Translations under genes and position numbers: made by a program
Notes under the pieces: generated by a model
What the model was told of the DNA's origin: nothing
Databases searched by the model: none
The model's input: the letters and a program-made list of their open reading frames with translations, nothing else
In this document: piece after piece, positions 44,400 through 56,524 of the stretch
Numbering within the stretch: the stretch's first letter is position 1
Layout of the letters: each line of letters begins with the position of its first letter
Origin: Poronia punctata
Lineage: Eukaryota; Ascomycota; Sordariomycetes; Xylariales; Xylariaceae
Direction: 5' to 3'
Length of the DNA: 64,000 nt
NCBI GenBank assembly: GCA_022579005.1
Contig: MU401462.1
Location: 345,195-409,194 of the forward strand

Positions 44400-47222
44400 A
44401 TGTCGAATCCAAGCAGTAGCATCCTCGCGGTTCCCTTCCGCAAAGCAGCGCAGGTGTCGCTTGCGCCCGCTATCAAACAATACATCTCGACAAAATATGA
44501 CCAGCATCCCGATATGTTCCGCCAGGACCTCGACGTTATAGATGCTCTGAGGCGCGACGCCATTAACGTGCGCGAACCTCACCCAAGCGGGATCAAGAAG
44601 CTGCAAGCGTATGCCGCCCAGCTAGTCTGGATCAGTGGGAAGTTTCCAATAGATGTACGTCTGCCTGCGCCGTGTAGTGGTCCTAGTTCGTCGATAGAGA
44701 ACAATAATGCGAAATACACTGGCTGACCTGGCGCTACTACGGACCAGATAGGCGCCGACTTCACCTGGTATCCTGCGCTCGGGTATTATCTCGACCAGCC
44801 CATCGTGCACAACAACCTTCAGTTTGAGCGGGCCAACATCATCTATAACCTCGGTGCCATATATTCCCAGCTGGCCATTTCGAGTAACCGCAGTGATACG
44901 GAGGGACTGAAAACGGCGGCGAGTTATTTTAACCAAGCGGCCGGTGTTCTTAAGTACCTGAAGGATGAAGTCATACCCGAGCTTAGGACCACGCCGCCAG
45001 ACGACATGGACGAGGCCACGCTAGAGTCACTTATACAGCTGCAGCTCGCCCAATCACAAGAATGCTACTGGCAAAAAGCCGTTATGGACGGCTACAAGGA
45101 TGCATCTATCGCCAAGCTGGCAGCAAAGGTGTCGGATCTCTACAATCTCGCTGGAGAGGCGTCTATGCGGTCCGAGGCCGTAAGCAGCAGCTGGATCCAT
45201 CACATGAGCGCGAAACATCACCACTTCGCTGCCGCCGCGCAGTATCGAGCTGCGCGTGAGTGCTTGGAGAAGCGAAGATACGGCGAGGAGGTTGCGAGAC
45301 TGAGAGACGCCGTGTCTTGCGTCGGAGAAGGGCTGAAGGAGAGCCGAGGTGGTTATCTGAACAAAGTCGTCGTCGAAGACTTGCAAAATCTGAGGAGACG
45401 AGTAGAGGAGGACTTGAAACGAGCCGAGCGTGACAACGACGTTATATACTTGAGTATGTTTTACCATATCTTGTGATGCTGCGATCTTCTAACCATGAGC
45501 ACGCCAGACCCGGTAACCCCAAAATCCGAACTTAGAATCCTCGAGAGAGCTACAATGGCGGTTGCCCGTGTACCCGCCGCAGTCGCCAAGCCATTAGAAC
45601 ATATAGGGGACAAGGCCGAGTTTGGCCCGGCTTTGTTCACGAAGCTGGTGCCCTATGCCGTCCACCTCGCTGTCTCCATCTACGAGGAACGGAGGGACCG
45701 ACTAGTAAACCAAAATATCATCACCGAGTTGGAGGTTCTCAACGAGAGGATTCACGAGACCCTCTCATCGCTTAACCTCCCCGGCTCTATACAAGCATTC
45801 GAAAAGCCGCTGGGTTTACCGGGGAACCTGATCCAACACGCCGACGAAATCCGTCAAGCAGATGCAAGGAACCGACTGCACAGAAGTTTCGCAGATATAG
45901 ACAAACTCCGGGCCACTGACATGGCCGTATTTGAAGAAGGCAGACAACTCCTCCAGGCAGAAGAAGAGGAAGATAACCAGAGGCGTAGAAGATTTGGCAC
46001 GGAGCGATGGAACAGGCCCGAGAGCCGTAACGAACCAGGGCAAGGTGCTAAACTATGGACGCAGGTGGCCGAAGCCGAGGGTTGGTTTGCGAACAGCGAA
46101 AGTAGTGACCGGGTGGTTCGGGAAAAGTTCTACGGCGTGGAGGGAATCTTGGCCATCCTCGCTGGGCCGGATCGCGGCATCATGGACTTCGTGCCGTCGT
46201 CGCGGCGGACAGAGATTCCCGAGGCTCTCAAACCTGCTATCGGAAAACTGCGTAGTGTCTGTAATGATGTCGTGCGTCTTGAAAGCCGTCGTCGACGGAA
46301 GGCGGACGCACTCCGGGAGAAGGCTCGTGGTGACGACATCAAATCAGATATTCTTGACGAAGCAGCTCGGTTAGAACGTAACCAGACTGTGGCTACGGCC
46401 ATCGTGCCGGCACATTTCGAGGATTTCTTCGACAAACGACTGGACTCGCTTTACGAATCCGATCTCGAGATGGTGCAGAAGGAGGCTACTGAGCAGGAGA
46501 AGTTGATATCGGAGCTCATCCGAGCGAACCGCGAATTCGAAAGCCAGAAGAAGATGGTGGGCGACAGGGGAAACCGCGAAAGAGAAGAAGCTCTGCAAAA
46601 ACTGGAAAACGCGTATTACAAATACAAAGAGCTCACCAGCAATGTCGAGGTAGGCAGGAAGTTCTATAACGACTTGAGTCGAATCGTGGGCAATTTTCGG
46701 GACAATGCCAGGGCCTTTGTTACGGAGCGGAGGCTCGAGGCACGTCGTCTCGATCAAGAACTTAGCATGCCTCCCCTTCAAAATCTCCACATAGGCCAAC
46801 AAGCACACGGCCAACCGCCGGCTCCGACCGCTTCCCGGCATGGCGTTAGCGGATATCATCAACATCCGCCCCAACCACCGGCGCAAAACGAGAATTCCTA
46901 TCATGCCGGACAGGCGACTGCTGCTTCTTTTTCTTCTTCTGCTTCTGTTGCTGCCCCTCCAACACTGCCCCCGCAGCCCCTGCAACAAGAAGTCCATAGC
47001 CCTCCAGAAGCCCATATTCAGTCATGGGCACCGGCCGGGGAGACGGTGGCTCCACAACCACAGCAGCCACGAGCGAAGCCCATGCAAAACATCTGGAGCC
47101 ATGAAATCCCGCTCAAATTCTCTAATACCGGAAGTGCTTCCGGAACCAGTTCGCCCGCACCACATGGCAGTAAGCCCCCGAGCGGGACATGGGACCCGAG
47201 TGCTGGAATTCGGTTCGGGTAG
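44400..47222 (+). CDS. palA: pH-response regulator PalA/Rim20 (BRO1-domain protein)
   Basis: Three exons, 44400-44654, 44748-45453 and 45508-47222. Introns of 93 and 54 nt have CTGAC and CTAAC branch sites and splice in frame to 891 aa (A. nidulans PalA is of similar size). The N-terminal BRO1 domain (residues ~5-385) is clear: ILAVPFRKA, FTWYPALGYY, NIIYNLGAIYSQLA, LIQLQLAQSQECYWQKA. The V-shaped helical domain follows (~385-740), with long charged coiled-coil stretches (YESDLEMVQKEATEQEKLISELI). From ~741 to the end it is Pro/Gln/Ala-rich. PalA/Rim20 docks on ESCRT-III Snf7/Vps32 through the BRO1 domain and on YPx[LI] motifs of the transcription factor PacC/Rim101 through the V domain, scaffolding PacC processing under alkaline pH. 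It acts at endosomal or plasma-membrane ESCRT sites. Conservation through VIYL-N-PVTPKSEL confirms the second splice. Confidence 0.95.
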
Positions 47223-48102
47223 GGGCAATGACTCTCCAGTTTTTGGAGGCGAGCTACGAGTCCACAAGCTTTCCAGATAGACCGTAGAGTTGGCGGTGTA
47301 GTTAGATAAACTTGGGTTTGGCATTTTGTGATAGTCTATATGAGGTAGCGAATCGAAGACTATCAAATATTCATTTGTATATGATCCTATAAGCCCCTAT
47401 TCCTAGGAACCCTTGATAAACAACATTATCGTGGACTACGTACTTCCGTGGCATATCTTTATCAGAGTGCTTTCACATATCCAGCTAGCACTCTCGTCAC
47501 ATCAGGGTAGCTGGATATTCTGCATCTCGTCGCCGGTTTTTCTGACCATCTGCCATGTGAACAATGCCTCTTGTTCTTGGGGGTGGACATTGTAAGAAAT
47601 AAAGCAACAGTCGAACAACAAAGAACGACGTCCCATTGAATCAAGACAGCCTTTTGGATATCTAGAGAACAACCATCAGTCAGACTGGCTTTCGCTTAAC
47701 CAGTTGGCTTTCCTGATAAAACATCAGTAGTCTAAAAATATCATCTGTATCTCCTCGAAGCCGTTACTCGAGAACAATCTTATAGTTTCTGGTCGAGGAC
47801 AAAGAACAATGCCCCATCGAATCTATTAACAACCTTTTTGGAGATCTTAACACGTCCCTTTGTTCGAGAGTATTGTAGCCATTCCGGGGTCGAGTATAAG
47901 TAAATGGTCTTATTCCCCCTTTTCGACTCTCTCCCGTTTCTGTTGTTTATTCTTCTGTATCTTATCTTGACAACAACAACAACGACCTCAACGAACTCCT
48001 CCACAGCCTCGACTACATACTCAACTCAGTACTAAAATTCAGAAAGACGACGACAAAGACTAGGTAATTCTTTTTCTGAACTTCGCAAAATAAATAAAAA
48101 CA
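47223..48102. other. Intergenic region, palA to SRR1-like gene
   Basis: About 880 bases with palA 3' UTR and the next gene's promoter. A CT-rich stretch (47927-47945) and a CAA-repeat (47971-47985) lie in the presumed 5' leader. No gene seen. Confidence 0.5.
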
Positions 48103-49107
48103 ATGTCGACGTCAAGTTCATCCACTGGTACCCCCGCCACCGCTCCCCTGGTCCCAATATACGACATCGACGTCTTGGTGCGGGCTGAGGCCGAAATCGA
48201 AAGGGACCCTCCGGTCTTTTTAATAAAGAACCGGTACGATCGGCTCACCCGCATTCCAAATACAATAAGGGGGTATGAACCCCAGACAGAATCATATACA
48301 GAGGCGACCCTCGACGGCATCAAAGCAGGGCAACTTGACGAACTAGAGGAAACTACTAGTGAAAAGTTTCCCAAAAACGTCGTGATTCTACGAAACGAGA
48401 CAGATTACGAGGAAGCCAGACGCAATGGCGACGAGGCAACCTTTTGCCCCGTCACTATCAAAAAGGTAAACGTGGAGCGCTCGAATCTCTCCGTCCAGGA
48501 GGTCCAGCGTATCATGGAGCTCGCAAGGGAGGGAATGAGGCAGAATGGGGAGGAAGCTGCACTGCGCATATTCGTTCGGGAGCACCTTGCCGATCGAGCT
48601 ATTAACAAAGTAATAGGATTCGGTCTAGGTACAGTCTCATACCTACCATTTTACCATGCTCCAAATACTGACTACCCGTACGCCGAAACGGCTCCAGAGG
48701 AGCCACATTTCCGCCAACATGTGGCGGCAATGATTCTCGCGGAGGAGCTGAGTGCAGTAAGCAACACCCCGGTCGAATTGTTCCTCCAAGATCCGGAGTA
48801 TAAGAAAGTGGACACAGAAGTACTTACAAACTATGGCTTCTGCCTTGTAGGCCCTGCAGGGGCAAGGGGATTTGCCCTCATCGACGAGCGTTCGCTCGTC
48901 CTTTCATCTTGCCCGGGGTTCCCGCTCCGGCAAGTTCTGGCCGACATGCCAAGACCGGCAGCAGTCGTATTGAACTCTACGTCGAGCCCAGACGATCCGG
49001 AGAGCAGCCGGTCAAGACGGATGATGTCCGAATATTCGGATGAGTACTTAGATGTCGAGCCGATAACTTCTTTCGTCGACAGTATCTGGTGGGTCCGGAA
49101 ACCCTGA
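48103..49107 (+). CDS. SRR1-like domain protein
   Basis: Single exon, 334 aa. The middle and C-terminal parts match the SRR1-like family seen in many fungi: KVIGFGLGTVS (residues 169-179), a conserved RQHVAAMILAEELS helix, PVELFLQDPEYKKVDTEVL, then GFALIDERSLVLSSCPGFPLRQVLADM and a C-terminal FVDSIWWVRK. The family is named after Arabidopsis SRR1, a regulator in phytochrome B signalling. Yeast and animal relatives are linked to heme and circadian regulation. Fungal members are uncharacterised, so no biochemical function should be inferred. The Rossmann-like 'GFGLG' start of the domain is intact. The N-terminal ~100 residues are variable. No signal peptide or membrane span. It is convergent with the LPMO gene downstream. 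Confidence 0.85.
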   Translation: MSTSSSSTGTPATAPLVPIYDIDVLVRAEAEIERDPPVFLIKNRYDRLTRIPNTIRGYEPQTESYTEATLDGIKAGQLDELEETTSEKFPKNVVILRNETDYEEARRNGDEATFCPVTIKKVNVERSNLSVQEVQRIMELAREGMRQNGEEAALRIFVREHLADRAINKVIGFGLGTVSYLPFYHAPNTDYPYAETAPEEPHFRQHVAAMILAEELSAVSNTPVELFLQDPEYKKVDTEVLTNYGFCLVGPAGARGFALIDERSLVLSSCPGFPLRQVLADMPRPAAVVLNSTSSPDDPESSRSRRMMSEYSDEYLDVEPITSFVDSIWWVRKP

Positions 49108-50811
49108 TACCGCTACCTACCCCTTTTGACACGAATACACTGACCAGAAGAGCAGCAGGACCACGACCAAAACTAGAGTTGGCTACCTATCTGCTAAACA
49201 TATCTCCGTCTCTAGATTGTGTCTCTTTGCGAGTAGGTAGTTTTACATACTGACTGACTAATAGGATGATGCCGTACGAGTAGATAACGTGCTTTTGACT
49301 GAATACTCTTAACCTAGGATAACTAGAAGTAAAACAAGTAAGTAAGTTAAGCGTAGCGAACACACTTGTAATCTGAATAACCTATGTAGGTACCTAAGTA
49401 GTCCAGAGTAAGTAAGTAAGTAGAGAAAGTACTAACAAAACTGCCGATAGTAACCAATAGGTACACCACAAAACTCAACCATCACCGCAAAGTTCAAACA
49501 GTACCTACCTTAACTATACGCGAGAATGCATAAGTATTTGCCAAAACATACTTGTAGAATCCAAGTGACAATTGTTCGTTATATCTGTTGGGTCCTAGTA
49601 GGTTACGTACCTACTACCTGCCTACCTCCTATAGAAGCCGCTTAGATTTTGAACGTCTGACGTAAACAAGTCGTTTTTTTGGGGAAAAATAAAGGCAAGT
49701 ATGCTTCTTAGAACAAGCAAGAGCCTTCGGTTAGAAATATAAAGCAGGCGAACACGACATGGTCGGGGCTCAGGAAATAACGAATGGTATCTTTGCAGCC
49801 AAGTATACCGTTCTTGCCAACCGCTATTTAATTTTATGCCCATGTGCTAACCTTAAGAACTTCGAGCAGCAGCTCCCGAGGCCGGAAATCATCCATTTAT
49901 AGGATATGCTAGATAGATGTCCATGCTCGCTTGCTTGCCATCATGATGTCCCTGGCTGCTGGCATTACAAGTAAAAGCATCCAACCTTAAGTCTAACCTG
50001 AGTTAGGTACTGGCCCGTTAAAGAAAGCGGTAAAAGAGGGCAATTAGAAAAATATCTGCACCGCCACAATAATTCAGAAGTCAGCCTCAAGGACACGGTT
50101 ATGTCATCAAAGGTACCTGCAACAATGCACTGAGCATGATAGAATTCAACATACTTGTACTACAAATTAATGATGGAGATCATATATTTTCTATTCGTTT
50201 CGCCGGTTTCCATACAATTTCTATAGATCTACATAACGACCAGTCTGCTATTGCCTGTATTAAAACATGAGGTAGAGGATCAACTTGCAAACGATCACCT
50301 CAGTCGAGCTACCTACAGGGCCGCTAATGTAATTAGGATTGATCTAGCCTGAACCTTATTGCGTTGTAGCTGTCTGGCAAACAGAGCCTTCTTCGTTCCT
50401 CTGTTCTTCTAGGTATACTCGTAGTTAGAAACACCCGACAAAGGTATTCACAACAAGAAAGCAAGCAATTACAGATGATGGTTCTCGAGATCAGTCTATT
50501 GAGCTCTCTAAACGATCTAAACATGCTGACTGGATCCAGCAACAGCAGAACCTCGTAACATGCCGGCGGGCTCAGGAACAGATAGCCCCCAGGGGAAAAA
50601 GAAGCAGTTTCTGCTGGGTATCAACTAGTATTCCTCCTCCATCTCTATGCCATAATCTTCATGGCCACAAATCATTCCTTGAAAAAGAATCTATGTACAA
50701 CGAAAAGAAGTGAAAAGAATCAACGCCAAATGCTCATCAATAGATCTAGACGACGATTGATGAACTGTGCATTTTTCTCATCAATAAAAAAAAACCCCAC
50801 CCCTCTGAGAT
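49108..50811. other. Convergent intergenic region with TAGGTA/AGTAAGTA words
   Basis: 1.7 kb between two converging genes. The first 500 bases are crowded with 'agtaagtaagtag', 'gtaggtacctaag' and 'gtacctacctt' words (49240-49640). No coding sequence recognised. Confidence 0.5.
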
Positions 50812-51989
50812 TTACTGAAGGCGCGACTGCTTGAGGATGTCGCTGACACCGATGGTGCACGATGTGCCAGCCGCCACTTGCATCACGACGCTCCATTGTC
50901 CAGAGCCGCAACGCTGGAAGTTGGTACCGTCGATGCAGTTCCAAGCACCCTCAGGGGTGCATGCGCCTGTCTTGACGCCAGAGGCTCCACCAGTTGGGGT
51001 TGGCTGGGACGTGCTAGTCGAAGTGACAGAAGGCCCCGAGGTTGTGGTGACTGGTACAGACGAAGACGATACGGGAGCCGAGGTCGTCACTGTGCTTAAA
51101 GTCGTCGAGACATCGGCGCCGCCAGTAGGCAAGAACACACCGCCAGTTCCAGAACTAGAGGATGCGTCTTGTCAGAGTGCGGTTCAACGTTGATGATAGA
51201 AATCACAGCCCAACTCGTCGCTTAGTTGTAGCGATAGCCGGAAGAGACAACCACTTACGAAGTGGGAGCTGGCTCAGAGCCACTGCCGTCAGTAGGGACG
51301 GGCTCTCCGCTGTCGCAGAAAATAGCAGGACCGGGTGAAGAAGCCTCGTTCACGACATCCGGGCCGGGCTCGGGGTAGACGGTGTCAACGCCTTCCTTGG
51401 TGCAATACTCTCCGCCAAGGTTGGCCTCGAAGACAGTTGGAAGATCATCAAAGGCGACGCCGCGTCTGCCGAGGCTGCTGCGCTTTGCTCCGTTGCCGCC
51501 CTTGATGCTGACGACGGAACACGACATGTAGAATTCGCGGTTGCCCGTCTTGTTGACCCAGGTCCAGGCAAAGACAACCTCGTCACCCTCGGGTGCGTCT
51601 TCGGGAATGGTAAAGTCATAGACACCGCCGAATGTCGGGCAGTTGCCGATGTAGGACTTGATGACCTTGAAGGTCTGTCCTTTGTCGTACGACAGGGAGA
51701 TCTGGCACGATCCGCCATTGTGGATGGCGCTACCCTCAACGGCCATGGTTGCCTTCTGACCGGGACTATAGGTCTTGACGGGGGTAGCCTCGGAAGTGCC
51801 TAGGAGATCCAGGTGCCCCTTGCAAGGGAACTGGCCGGGCTCGAGGGGGGACGTGATGGAGTAGTCGATGTGCTCCGGCAAGGTGTTGGGGTTATCCTTG
51901 TGTGTCAAAGCGATCGGATCGCTGATGGTCATGTGAGCCATGGCTGAGCCAGCAGCCAGCAAGCCTAGGATTCCTGTCTTGAACTGCAT
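50812..51989 (-). CDS. Lytic polysaccharide monooxygenase, AA11 family, with C-terminal X278-type module
   Basis: Two exons on the minus strand, 51989-51259 and 51154-50812. The intron (GTAAGT ... CTGAC ... CTCTAG, 104 nt) splices in frame to 357 aa. The signal peptide MQFKTGILGLLAAGSAMA ends just before H19, which becomes the N-terminal His of the copper 'histidine brace'. The second ligand is H90 in GSAIHNGGSCQ and the axial Tyr is Y154 in NREFYMSC. AA11 enzymes oxidatively cleave chitin. A Ser/Thr/Pro-rich linker (from ~residue 245) leads to a cysteine-containing module (GACTPEGAWNCIDGTNFQRCGSG...GTSC), the X278 domain often attached to fungal AA11 and thought to bind chitin. The open frame continues upstream to 52133, but the Met at 51989 is chosen because it alone gives a correct signal peptide and His1. 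Likely role: remodelling or use of fungal or arthropod chitin. Confidence 0.95.
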
Positions 51990-52080
51990 CTTGCTTTTTG
52001 CGCGTTCAAGTAAGCCGCTTGATGTAGAAGAAAGGTGGGCGGTGTGATCAGGCAAAGCCTGCTCGGCAAGGAATGCTGAT

Positions 52081-52087
52081 CTTTTAT
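52081..52087 (-). promoter_or_regulatory. Possible TATA box of the AA11 LPMO gene
   Basis: ATAAAAG on the minus strand, about 92-98 bp upstream of the ATG at 51989, a usual distance for a fungal TATA element. Confidence 0.35.
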
Positions 52088-53938
52088 GCGAAAAGTCGAA
52101 TGATGGGTATGCAAGTCGGTGGTAGAGTTCCACGAAGATATCGAGCGACGATGAGAAGGTATGCGTGGAAAGAGTGAAGTACCACCAGGGCTGTTACTTA
52201 GTGTGAAAGAAAGCCGTATAAAGAAAGGCTGGGTAATACTTCTATGATATTCAGTATTACATTGACTTCAATGTCTTTTCTGAGGAAGGAAGAGAATGTG
52301 GTGCCTTCCCGGGGATGATCTTCTTGCCTTTTATACTTGAGAATGTGGCACCAAAAAGCATTAAGACCCGCTGTAATACCATTAACGATATCAAACACCG
52401 GGGGGAATGGGAAGGAGGGATGGAGTAGAGGGGCACATGGACTGACAGCGTCAATGTTCATGACAATGCCCAGTAGAACATACGCACCCACACCACCCCC
52501 ATAGAGGGAAAGCATGTAAGGTATCTGATCTAGTACCACCTACCATATCACGTTGGTAAGGTAGTAGCAGCAAGTCATAGAATCTCCCGTTGACTCGCAT
52601 CACCAAAACCTGCAAGAAATATTACGTGGATCAAATGCCCCGTCTCACATCTATTGTTAGTATATGCCATGTCGCCTCTTCCCCATCGCCTAGTATACCC
52701 CACGTGCCCACTGTATTAACAAAAGGGGCACTTGGATAACTTTTAAATGGTTTCAGACCGAAAGCCTTTACGAGTCAAAGTCTAGATGATGCCCTGAACG
52801 TCCTTAGATGGCTAGTCATCAGGAAAACGGAAAGGCTAAGGCTGGATAGACAGATTGTACCTGACATTGGCCGCCTACATGTATGAATCGACATATCAGC
52901 CTGTGTTGAATGGGTCAAGACTCAAGGGGCAGGACCGGTTTATGTGGAGAGCATAACGGCGAATAACAGGGATGGCACATGGAAATCCCCAAGCCATGCC
53001 CGTCGTGGAGTATCTAGTCGAGAACTAACTTCTAAGTCAGGGGCATCCGCCACATAGTGGTCCTGACTAGACTAGTTAACAGACGGCAACTCTGGGGGTT
53101 GTGGCAACCTCCAATTTTCAACCACTTTATCCTTCTATTCTACAATTTTTTGTCCTCCTAGAAACCTGTCGAAGACGAAAACTTCGTCAATGCATTTTTA
53201 CGTGATTCAAACACATGAAGCATGGCGTGCAAGGAGGTGAGCATTAAGCGGCTAGGTACCTGCATACCTAAGCCAGGCCATGTGACATTGATGTCAAGAA
53301 GGGAATGTGATCTAAACAGGATCGATAACACGATCGATGAGAAACCATACTAAAAACCCTCAAAGCTCAAAAGGCAAGTGAACCGAGCCAATAATACTCT
53401 AGGAAAGGGAGGCCTGCTACATACCCGCTTGATTTACCTCGCCAGAGGAAGGTGCAAAATGACCAATCAAATCACGCCGGCGGTGTTAAAATGTCGAAGA
53501 AGGCAGGCACAAGAGAGAACCCAAGACTGGAGTGAAGTAGATACATAACGTTGTAAGTAGCTCTCTAGCCAAGAACAGCAGCAGCAGCAGGGATTGTGTA
53601 CCTGCATTGGTGAAACCCATCCAAAGCCACCGATCGGCCCTAAGATCGTTGAAGGGACCTGTACTATGTTATACCTACCTACTGCAAACTCTCTGCGATG
53701 TACTAACCCAACCGCACCTGCACTGACGAGCGGTCGGGGCAGAGTGGGGCCGTGTGGGAGGTGAGGGGCAGAACAGCGAACAGCAAAAGTACCTCCTCTC
53801 TCAAGTCAGGGTCCCATATCTAGTGGCGACCCAAACCCACCTCAAGTTCAAAACCTTATTCAAAACTAGATAGATACCCTACCATCAACACTACTTTTAC
53901 TTAACGTTACGTCTCCCGTCCACCGGGTCTTATATACT

Positions 53939-53957
53939 CCATCCATCCATCCATCCA
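53939..53957. repeat. (ATCC)n microsatellite
   Basis: Between four and five perfect tetranucleotide units in intergenic DNA. Confidence 0.8.
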
Positions 53958-56524
53958 ACTTCAACAGACGAGATTCTTATCGTGAAAAGCCAAGAGTTAA
54001 AACAAACTGGGCCATCTATTGTCGAAAGACTTCCCTGTGTAAGGCGAGAGAAGGGAAGGGGAGGACTAGAGTAGCAAACAACGGCCCGTTCTTTTGCTTG
54101 ATTGCACGACCCAACCCACCTGTATCGTGACGTCTACGAATTCATCACAGAGTGTCCGAAAATTCCACGCCCCCGTCACCCTCAAATATGATATAGAGCA
54201 CTTGAGAAAGGGGAAGGGGATGTCCCACCCTCCCCGTCATCAGAGTAGGTAATCTAGACAGGCAGGGACACAAGAACGTCGGCGCCACCTTCGAAGAATA
54301 CGCTGGTATGTTCTGACCTGTCAAGAATTATTGTCATGTAACGACAAAGTTCACAGAGTATGACACAGCAGAGAGGTGGCAACATTGTCGTGCTAACCAC
54401 CCGGCGCCGAAATCACCGGAGTTTCCGATGGGTTGTGAATAGCTATGCGAAGACATGTCGCGCTGCAGTTTGGCTCTCGTCTCTACAAAGTTTGACTCGC
54501 TCCATGTTCATAACTTGAAAGATTTCAATATCGTTTGTACCTGTGGTGGTATCGTAGATAGAAAAGGCAAAGCGGGTTGAGTTTATTGGTCCTTCTTTAG
54601 CTTCTTCGGGCCGCGCGTTTCGAACCCCGTTGTTTTCTTGCCCAATCGGCATTCGATTTCAGCGCATGACGCCACTTATTGGGTTGTGGCTCTGGGATGC
54701 GTGTGGGGCAGTTTCAAAAACAGTCGCTGGAGGTTGCTTCGACTGATTGACCAAGCATGTGTAAGGTCGGCAGGTCGGTATTACTAGGGGTTCCACCCTT
54801 CGTACCCCCCCTTACTAGTACCCCTGGGTTAATCATGACTATCAACTTGATAATCAAGTAGACATGATAGCCACAAGGGATGAAGGATGAATGAAGTTTT
54901 GAGTCGCGTAACTATCTACTCCAACACATGAGAGAGTCTAGACAAACCCACCTTGTTTCAGACTTCCAATCTTTGTGGGCTAAGTCAGGAACGTCAGGAA
55001 CGCTGAGCGGCAGGATAGGTATCATTTCATCCCTTCCTCTCAAAATAGCCCACCTTCCACATTTTGCTAAAAATCTTGCCTGGGCATTCTCTCGCTAGGT
55101 AATCCACGGCCTTGGATAAAAGAGCCAAGCGTCATCTCGTAGGGCTCTCTTATTTTACCAGGAATGTGACCTGCCTATTGCATATACCCAGCCCCCATCC
55201 AGGTAGCGAAAACCGGTCTTTGGGAGAAAGGGTGAAATTGGTAGAATCGACTCGTCAGATAATGATAATGGTTTTGCCGTCACGCATTGTTCCAACTCCT
55301 GTGCCTCCTCCCATTCTACTCGAGAGCATCATAAAGTTGTATGGTGCGGGATCTGTTTGCCGCCGCACCCGGCGGTATGAATAAGCCGCTTGGTGGAACG
55401 AGGGAACTAAAATAGGCTACTTTTATTGTAGATAAAATAAGAGAGAACTCCATTTTTCATCCCAACCCATCTGACATACTTACCATATACTATCGTCCTT
55501 TGACCAACCTCAGGCCACATCCCCAAACCGAGAACCTGACAGTTCAGTGGTGTCATGTGCCAGATAGGTCGTCCGTCCAAAGTGGTAGTAAGTACGTAGT
55601 ACCACTAGGAAGGGTTCCAACATTCTAAGTATAGCAGCCGGATCTGCCTCCATCATTGTCTGCTTGAAAAGCTAAATTTTCTATCGTGCTCCCTTCCCCA
55701 AGTCAGACAGCCAGGCTGGCAAGGTTGAAGTCTATCAGCTGGTACATGCGGTCCATATATAACATGGACTTACATGACTGACACTAATGCGCGGCCAATG
55801 GTTAGACACACAAAGATAGCGACAGCACGGGGTTCCATTAAATTGTGCGCTCGACAGTGGAATCTAAGATACAATCGCACTTTGTCGTTATATCACCCCG
55901 TTGCCGTAACATAACTCCCTAGACCCCCTGCTCGTCCTATCTCTCGACTCAGCTTGAGACCTACTGCAACCCCCTAAGTTGACGCATAGGGGCCCTTCCG
56001 ACCCATCAAGGGTAGACATGCCAGACGGAGCCTCTCATCCAACCTACTACTTCTCGCTAATCTTCTGAATTCCAGCAATGCTTCCCTAGCCTAGCTTCCA
56101 CCTTTGCTTCACTACTCCAATTGACCACTCGCTGACCAGTTTGTCCTGCGTCAGTCATGGTCTGGAGGAAGCGGTAGGCGGGTTATCCTACAGGCCAGCC
56201 AAGACAAGGAAGCACGTGATAGCCGCAACCTCGCCGCTGTGTTCAATATCCAGCAAGGGGGTTTCGCAGGATCTTCCAACCAGGTGCCCTAGCGGTGACA
56301 AAAGGATGCTACGGACTAACAAGGGGGTGAGACGGGGAATAGCCGCATCGCTCTTGTATTCCCAAGCCTAATTCGGCACTCGCATCGACGTGCCGGTAGT
56401 AGCATGATGCCAATGGAAGGCGAGAAGAATGCCGTCATGAGGTAATTCTGGATCGAGTAAGGAAGAAGATGGGCTGGCAAAACATGGCGCTGGTTTCCTT
56501 TGATAGCAGTCTCGCTTACTGCAT

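Larger units (their letters stand above)
51990..56524. other. Long gene-free interval between the LPMO and PBP1 genes
   Basis: 4.5 kb. The left end is the LPMO 5' UTR and promoter. Simple repeats include an AGCAGC run (53577-53590) and (ATCC)n (53939-53957). A 113-codon minus frame at 52198-52539 has no recognisable sequence. 'ttactagggg' and 'ttactagtacccctgg' words cluster at 54779-54830. No gene, RNA or transposon could be supported. Confidence 0.45.

Noticed and set aside
51990..52133. Upstream extension of the LPMO frame (48 extra residues)
   Set aside because: It would bury the signal peptide and block the N-terminal His needed for copper binding.
52198..52539. 113-codon minus frame upstream of the LPMO
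   Set aside because: Hydrophobic stretches but no recognisable fold; probably LPMO promoter DNA.
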